This document shows, one piece after another, positions 58,951-64,000 of a DNA stretch of 64,000 bases. How positions within the stretch are numbered: the first letter of the stretch is position 1; each line of letters starts with the position of its first letter. Origin of the DNA: Cladochytrium replicatum (lineage: Eukaryota; Chytridiomycota; Chytridiomycetes; Cladochytriales; Cladochytriaceae); contig JAHLKD010000010.1 of assembly GCA_025526935.1 (NCBI GenBank), positions 620,001 to 684,000 on the forward strand, given 5' to 3'. Below the pieces are notes generated by a model, which saw nothing but the letters and a program-made list of their open reading frames with translations, did not search any database and had not been told where the DNA came from. A program made the position numbers and the translations under genes.

Positions 58951-59479
58951 GCAGAGCTGGCCTTCGTGCCGTTCCAATCAAGTAAACAACGATTTATTAG
59001 GTCCAGGATGCTATCGCAATACGAGACGGGCACAGGTTCAGTACACCGGCAGCGGGCAGCACACGCTCTCGGCAGCAGGGTTCCCAGCCAGTATTCCCTC
59101 GGCGAGTCTGCAGGGCCTTTCGTTCGGTTTGTGACACGGAGATTTGAAGGTGTGAGTCGGAAATTTGATACTTGGAAAATAAGGGGAAAAGTCACAGAAT
59201 GGGGGAATCAGCAGTTTGAAGCTGAAAGGGTAGGCAGGCATAGGAAAGGTATTGGATTGCTGGGATGTTTTTGTTTTTGTCTTTTTTTACGTCCTAGTTG
59301 ATCCTATCCCATCTTACATCACATTCTTGTATTAGGGCTATTGTTTCGCACACGCTGGATCCAATGATTGGATCTTGGCTACTGTCACTGAACCGCTCTC
59401 TGAGATGGGCCTTCTCAGTTCCAATTTCGGCTGCTCTCCTTTCACTTTCTTATCCCAGCATTATGTCTCACTGTGATCC
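58951..59479. other. Intergenic, no gene seen
   Basis: Upstream region of the CDC4-like gene. No coding feature recognised. Confidence 0.45.
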
Positions 59480-59765
59480 CGGTTAGTAACGAGGCGATGG
59501 ACACCGCTGAAACTTTGAGACTTGAGTTGATCCCTTCAAAAAGTCATCTGCTCTCAAACGATAGACTGATTCGAGAAGTGTTGACAGTGCGTCATGTGGA
59601 ATATAGGCATCAAATTTACCCCAAACATATTATGCCGTGGAGGATCTGGAACTTCTCAAAGTCCAAGTGACATCCTACTTTACCCAATCATCACAGAGTA
59701 TTCTAACAGTACTCCAATCTCCACCTTTCATTGACATTGTAACTCGTTCATCCAACTATTCGTTT
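59480..59765 (+). pseudogene. Second degenerate fragment related to the CACHE receptor
   Basis: The plus strand reads AMDTAETLRLELIPSKSHLL, then after a shift EDLELLKVQVTSYFTQSSQS and VLQSPPFIDIVTRSSNYS. The latter aligns with the intact receptor segment VNIQVTSYLNTTSQTVLSLI followed by QSPNVFDVVTKASN. Only about 90 residues remain before retroelement-like sequence begins. Confidence 0.65.
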
Positions 59766-59779
59766 TTTGGTTATTGCAG

Positions 59780-60129
59780 ACATGATGTCGAGGCAGACAA
59801 AGACAACGGAACTTCCTGGTGAAGGCGAGGGCGATCCAGAGTTTTTGGAGGATGAGCCAGCAGTGAATCAGATTTCAGCAAAGAGGAGGAGGAAAGGAGA
59901 GGAAGGAAAGGGGAAGAGTAAAAAAGAGGTGGGTGAAGGTGACAGTGGAGATAAAGAGGAGGGAATAAGTGGGAATGGGGGTGTTGAGAGTGATAAAGAG
60001 GAGGGAAACAACGAGACTGAGGGTGTTGAGAGTGATAAAGAGGAAGGAAACAACAGGAATAGTGGTGTTGAGAGTGATAAAGAGGTGGGATGGGCATCAG
60101 CGGTGAAAAAGAGGAAGGTGATTTCATGA
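59780..60129 (+). repeat. Charged in-frame repeat segment
   Basis: An open frame of Lys/Glu/Gly-rich sequence (ISAKRRRKGEEGKGKSKKEV) contains three tandem units of about 48 bases encoding variants of GVESDKEEGNN. It stands directly before the integrase relic and may be a linker of the same element, or an expanded minisatellite. Confidence 0.6.
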
Positions 60130-61140
60130 TGGGGGAAGACAATGAAGAGATGGAAATTTTGAATTTGACTGACTATGCCAACACGTTTTATCAGGATGTG
60201 GCAAAATATCTGAGGACCAGTGTAATCGAGGTTGGCGACGACGAGGAGCTTGCGGAAAAAGTGCAGAAGATGGGGAAGCAATTCATTTTGAGTGGAGGAC
60301 ATTTTTTTCGAACAGTGAAAAGATTTGGTTGGATCCTGATACGAGTGGTGGTGGATTGAAAGGAAGAGCAGTTACGAGTGGTAACTGCATGCCACGAGGG
60401 GATAGTTGGTGGACATCGGTCAGTGAGGGGTACGATGAAGAGGACTGAGCAACTTAACTTTTTAGTGGGGATGCGAAGGATGGTTGAGGGAGCATTTACT
60501 GCAGCGAACGCGGCAAAACTCATCATTGTGTATGTGAGTCGGTATGGATGTCCTGCAATTTTGGTGTCGGATCAAGGAACGGAGTTCAGCAGCTTTTGAC
60601 TGCGGCAGGAATTCGGGCGACCTGGTGAACGGCATATCATCCACAGGCAAACTCACCAATTGACTTAAGATGGCAGGAGGTTCAGAGAGCGTTGACGATG
60701 TGGCTTGAAGGAAAAGGAACTCAGTGGGCTCGATACTATCAGTATGTGGTCATGGCGTGCAATCTGACAGTGAGCGAAGTCCCAGGTTATCCACACTGTA
60801 CGTTTTGTAGATCGTGATCGAGGAGATACGAGAAGAAGCACTGACCGAATAAATGAAAAGCGCGAGCGTCGAAAGGAGCAGTGGGACAGAAAACATCAAA
60901 TTCAAGGACTGCAGGAGATCAACGTTGGAGATATGGTGCTACTTTACAATTCATCGTTGGATGGGCAGTGGTCAAGAAAGTTTGAAACGAGCTGGATGGG
61001 ACTATATGTGATTACAGAGAAACAATCAGGTGGAACATACCAAATCAGGGAGCCTGATGGGGCAGAGTACACCGAGCTGGTATCAGGAGCGCATTTGAAA
61101 CTATTCCGAAAGCGTAGTGCTGACCTAGCACTTCCGACCA
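60130..61140 (+). mobile_element. Ty3-like retroelement integrase relic
   Basis: Pieces of an integrase region in order, in several frames: YLRTSVIEVGDDEELAEKVQ, a zinc-finger-like start (RVVTACHEGIVGGHRSVRGT), IIVYVSRYGCPAILVSDQGT (the catalytic-core SDxGTEF block), AYHPQAN-type sequence near 60640, TMWLEGKGTQWARYYQYVVM, and a C-terminal INVGDMVLLYNSSLDGQWSR, FETSWMGLYVITEKQSGGTY, REPDGAEYTELVSGAHLKLF. The GDMVLLY..W.GPY-like C-terminus is the Ty3/gypsy type. Frameshifts and stops throughout mean it is dead. LTRs were not identified. Confidence 0.8.
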
Positions 61141-61559
61141 CATGCCGCCAACATTCGCGTTGCTCACGTGTCAGCTGGGGGAAGTGTAGCGGTCTGGCTT
61201 GTTCGGAAGGGTCTTGCAGAGACGATGATCGAGTATGGAGTGGCGAGTCAATTGTGATGGGTGTCATTTTCGTTGGCAGTCGAGACGAGTGGAAGAGATT
61301 TGCTTTGAGTTTGTTTTCTTTGCGAATGTGTGGTTTGTTTTATTTGCGGAGTGTTTTTATTGAGCTATGGACGCAACGTTCTTTTTCACTTCGTTTTATA
61401 TTTTATCTTGCCGGAGAGGTGAGAGACCAGGAATGCGCGAATACACTCATACACAAATACACACAAACAAATCACCGGGAGTTCTACAAACATCAGTCTG
61501 CTTGAAGATCATCATCGCATCGAGCAGCAGACGCAACACCAGTTTCTATCGTGAGCTGA
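61141..61559. other. Retroelement-flanking sequence
   Basis: A long open frame continues from the integrase C-terminus but has no recognised domain. Possible LTR or target DNA; no clear terminal repeats seen by eye. Confidence 0.35.
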
Positions 61560-62330
61560 TCCCTGCATTGCAGACAGATTATGGGATTATCCTGGAGGAT
61601 CAGCTGAAAGAAAATGTCCAGGGGATGCGAGAGAAGGATCGACACATGAAGAAGTTCATGGAACGAGTTGAAGTCAAACACTCGCCTGAGTTCTTGGGTG
61701 TTTTCTCTTGGTTGAAGGCAGGATTGTCCACCGAGCGACTTATTCTTCCACCGCATGAGTACTTGATGACTTTGCACTTTGACACTTCGTACTCAGGGAC
61801 AAACTTAACGACTGGCAAACTCAGCCAGATCTGACTACAAAGGCAGTTGCATATTATAGCAAAGCGTGTGGACCATCAGATATGAGGCTCTGGGCCACAG
61901 AATTGGAGACGTGGGGTCTCATCACAGGTTTGGAAAGTGCAGAGAGGGCACGTTTCCTTTACGGAGACTTTCCTTTTGCTATTGTGATTGATATGAAATC
62001 AAATCGGAAGTACGCGCGGATGAGTCTTGAGCTCATGGAGTGTGCGGATCATGCTGTTCTGGTCCATCGACCAGGACATTCAAGCTTTGGCGGCTCAGTG
62101 ACCAGTCTACCTGCTCAGGGCAGAGCTCCCTTAAACAGATCACAAACCTGCGCAGCGCTTTATGGAGGTTTTGGAGCGAGTTGATGGAGATATCAAACAG
62201 GGCTCTGATGCGGAACGAACCCTCTGTTTGACGTGGGAGTTGGTATATGGAGTGCTCTACTTTAACTCAGGATGGAAGGTGTTTGTGCCTACTCCCCATA
62301 GAGACATGAAAACTCTAAGAACCATTCGCG
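61560..62330 (+). mobile_element. Retroelement RT/RNase H relic
   Basis: From 61560 the plus strand reads KENVQGMREKDRHMKKFMER and LKAGLSTERLILPPHEYLM, then, in another frame, AVAYYSKACGPSDMRLWATE, LETWGLITGLESAERARFLY, GDFPFAIVIDMKSNRKYARM and HAVLVHRPGHSS. This matches the end of a Ty3-type reverse transcriptase and its RNase H (AYYS....TELE..........LYG.PF.V.TDHK...........V.RPG). It lies 3' of the integrase relic, the reverse of the usual RT-RH-IN order, so the two relics are probably from different insertions. Confidence 0.65.
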
Positions 62331-62918
62331 ATCAGTATGTATTTTGTTACTGCAATCCTGTGTGGAGACTTTTTCATTGCTGTAGACAATGTACAACACA
62401 CATCCATTACCGTCACGTTAGTCTATGCAACAGTGTCAATGATCGTTGTTGTTACCGTCATCGCTGCGCAACGCTTCTAGTGCGGACACTGACATTGGGA
62501 AAACAGCTGTTTTACAGAGATCAGAAACATGCAGCGCACATTCAATAGTACACTGGTCAAAGCTTGCGAGTAGTGTCGAACTGGTAGTAATGTTTCTAAT
62601 CTTTTTCATTCTGTCTACAGTGTAGTTATTTAGTTATTGAGCAACCACAAACAACATTTTTCTGATTTCAAAAATAGTACGGATAATCCAACAGCACGAT
62701 TCTTTTCATCCAGAAGAGATTAAAAAACCCTTTTGTTATAAAACTCGTACTTTTTGTAATTCCCCACAGTTGTCTCCACAACTTGAACCTCCTGAAGATT
62801 TGAATTTGAACGGCAACGGCGGCCATCGACGGGAACCAAAAATACTCTTACTACCACAGCTGCAAATCGGAAACGAACATTGTTGAACGCATCGTTAAAA
62901 ACTTCATCTCTGGACAAC
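62331..62918. other. Spacer upstream of the last gene
   Basis: Retroelement debris fades by about 62340. The remainder is AT-rich and should contain the promoter of the gene starting at 62919. Confidence 0.4.
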
Positions 62919-64000
62919 ATGAGCGGCTACGGTCGGTCCACTCCGGCCTCTGCAACGTCGTCACTGTCTCGACCTTCGCAATTCTCGCGCATGGGCCACT
63001 GGGACGAACGAGAGGAATCTGTTTACTACCCCGACGGAACACTGTCCCACCAGCGCAGACTTTCAAACACAACGCTCAACACTAACGGTCTCCCAACTCC
63101 ACCACTCTCGTCCTACAGAATGGAACCTACACTGCCGATTTCAAGCTATGCGTCTGATCGTCAGCATACACAGTACGATAGTATTCCAAGAGGAGACCCA
63201 CAGCAAATTTACTATGGACAGAACTATAACAGCCTTCCGAGGGGAGAGAATGGAACTACGAACGGTGAGTGGACTGGAAAGATTAGGGAATGCTGAAGCT
63301 AATTTTATGTGGTCAGAGATGACCAGTGGGGGTTGGGCTCAGCATCCTTCGCAATATCAACCAAAACATCCACCACAGCACCAGTACCCTCAGTATACAC
63401 AGATAGCTGGTCAAATGGAATGGCAGCAACCGCCAGGTATTCATACCTCGAATTGACCTAATGTTAGAATTCCAACTAATGATGGGGCAGATTCCCACTC
63501 GAATTATGCTTCTCCTTCCATTTCCACTAAGGAGCAGAATCACGACTACTACACTTTGCCAACAGAAGACAAGCTTCTTCAAGAGATTTCGTACTTGAGA
63601 GGCGACCGTAACGAGCTTGCGAAACGGATAACTAATTTTGAGCGGATCCTTCAAAACTTCGGACGGTACTCTGACGAGGTCGCTCGCGTGAGGTCCAACC
63701 AACGCGGTATCGAGAACGAAATCGGGAGGCTTAGGCACAAGCTGACCGAGAATACGGAAGCGCGATACCACACTCTCAGCGCTCAACTCGGAGTCGTTCG
63801 AAGCACTTACGCGGAACGCACGAAACAGATTGCTCGGCTTGCGCCTCTTGCGAACGTGCAGCAGCATGTGGAGCTCGAGCTGCGGGACAAGGTTGAGAAG
63901 GAGAAGACATCGAAGGATGAAGTCGAGGCTGTTGTGGGGCGAATGCATGCGGAGATGGAGGCGAGAGATACGAGGGAGCACGGGTGGATGTCTGAGATGC
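62919..64000 (+). CDS. Coiled-coil protein, 3' end outside the window
   Basis: Exons 62919-63264, 63317-63436 and 63491 to beyond 64000, all in phase, give the first about 325 residues. Residues 1-190 are low complexity, rich in Ser, Pro, Tyr, Gln and His (GYGRSTPASATSSLSRPSQF, then HPPQHQYPQYTQIAG). A coiled coil begins at about residue 195 (EDKLLQEISYLRGDRNELAK) and continues to the window edge. No family named; polarity, cytoskeletal and septation scaffolds share this layout. The start was chosen as the first ATG of the open frame. Confidence 0.75.

Noticed and set aside
59780-60129. Charged repeat frame as a separate nuclear protein gene
   Set aside because: It runs directly into retroelement sequence and is a minisatellite-like expansion; no start or splice evidence for a gene.

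Overview
The window is eukaryotic nuclear DNA, most likely from an early-diverging (chytrid-like) fungus. The genes are split by many short GT-AG introns, mostly about 45-75 bases. The gene content is fungal: a velvet regulator, a GH18 chitinase relic, MYND and CDC4-type F-box/WD40 proteins. It also includes a presenilin and a CACHE-type membrane receptor, families that are rare or absent in yeasts and common in zoosporic fungi. The organism assignment is inference. Gene models below were built by hand from open frames, splice sites and family homology. Most exon sets were checked for phase, so every multi-exon model given as intact stays in frame across its introns.

Left part (1-20 kb). Two broken genes (a PLC-like phosphodiesterase and ETF-ubiquinone oxidoreductase) are followed by an intact 20S proteasome alpha-4/PSMA7 gene, a long coiled-coil protein, a secreted M14 carboxypeptidase with propeptide and probable GPI tail, presenilin, a MYND protein, a C19 deubiquitinase ending in a CaaX box, a small Cys-rich protein, tail-anchored cytochrome b5 and a single-pass mucin-like surface protein.

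Middle part (20-44 kb). A decayed O-methyltransferase lies next to a repeat-rich gap, then a velvet-domain regulator, a PUS1-like protein whose catalytic aspartate motif is altered, and a 1266-residue protein with a TIR-like domain followed by about 15 kinesin-light-chain-type TPRs. A decayed mitochondrial RNA polymerase copy follows. Then come a SANT + JAMM metalloprotease protein (MYSM1-like), two small genes, an acidic conserved-looking protein and a single-NBD ABCA-type transporter.

Right part (44-64 kb). An AT-rich stretch that looks like mitochondrial DNA precedes a GH18 chitinase pseudogene. TIP41 and the CK2 beta subunit form a divergent pair. A CACHE receptor without any recognisable output domain is accompanied by two degenerate relatives. 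A CDC4/FBW7-type gene and Ty3-like retroelement wreckage follow, and the window ends inside a coiled-coil gene.

Two themes stand out. Ubiquitin-proteasome functions recur (PSMA7, USP, MYSM1-like DUB, CDC4). So do duplicated, intron-containing genes caught in decay: at least five clear pseudogenes that still keep their ancestral splice sites, so they came from DNA-level duplication and not from retrotransposed mRNA.
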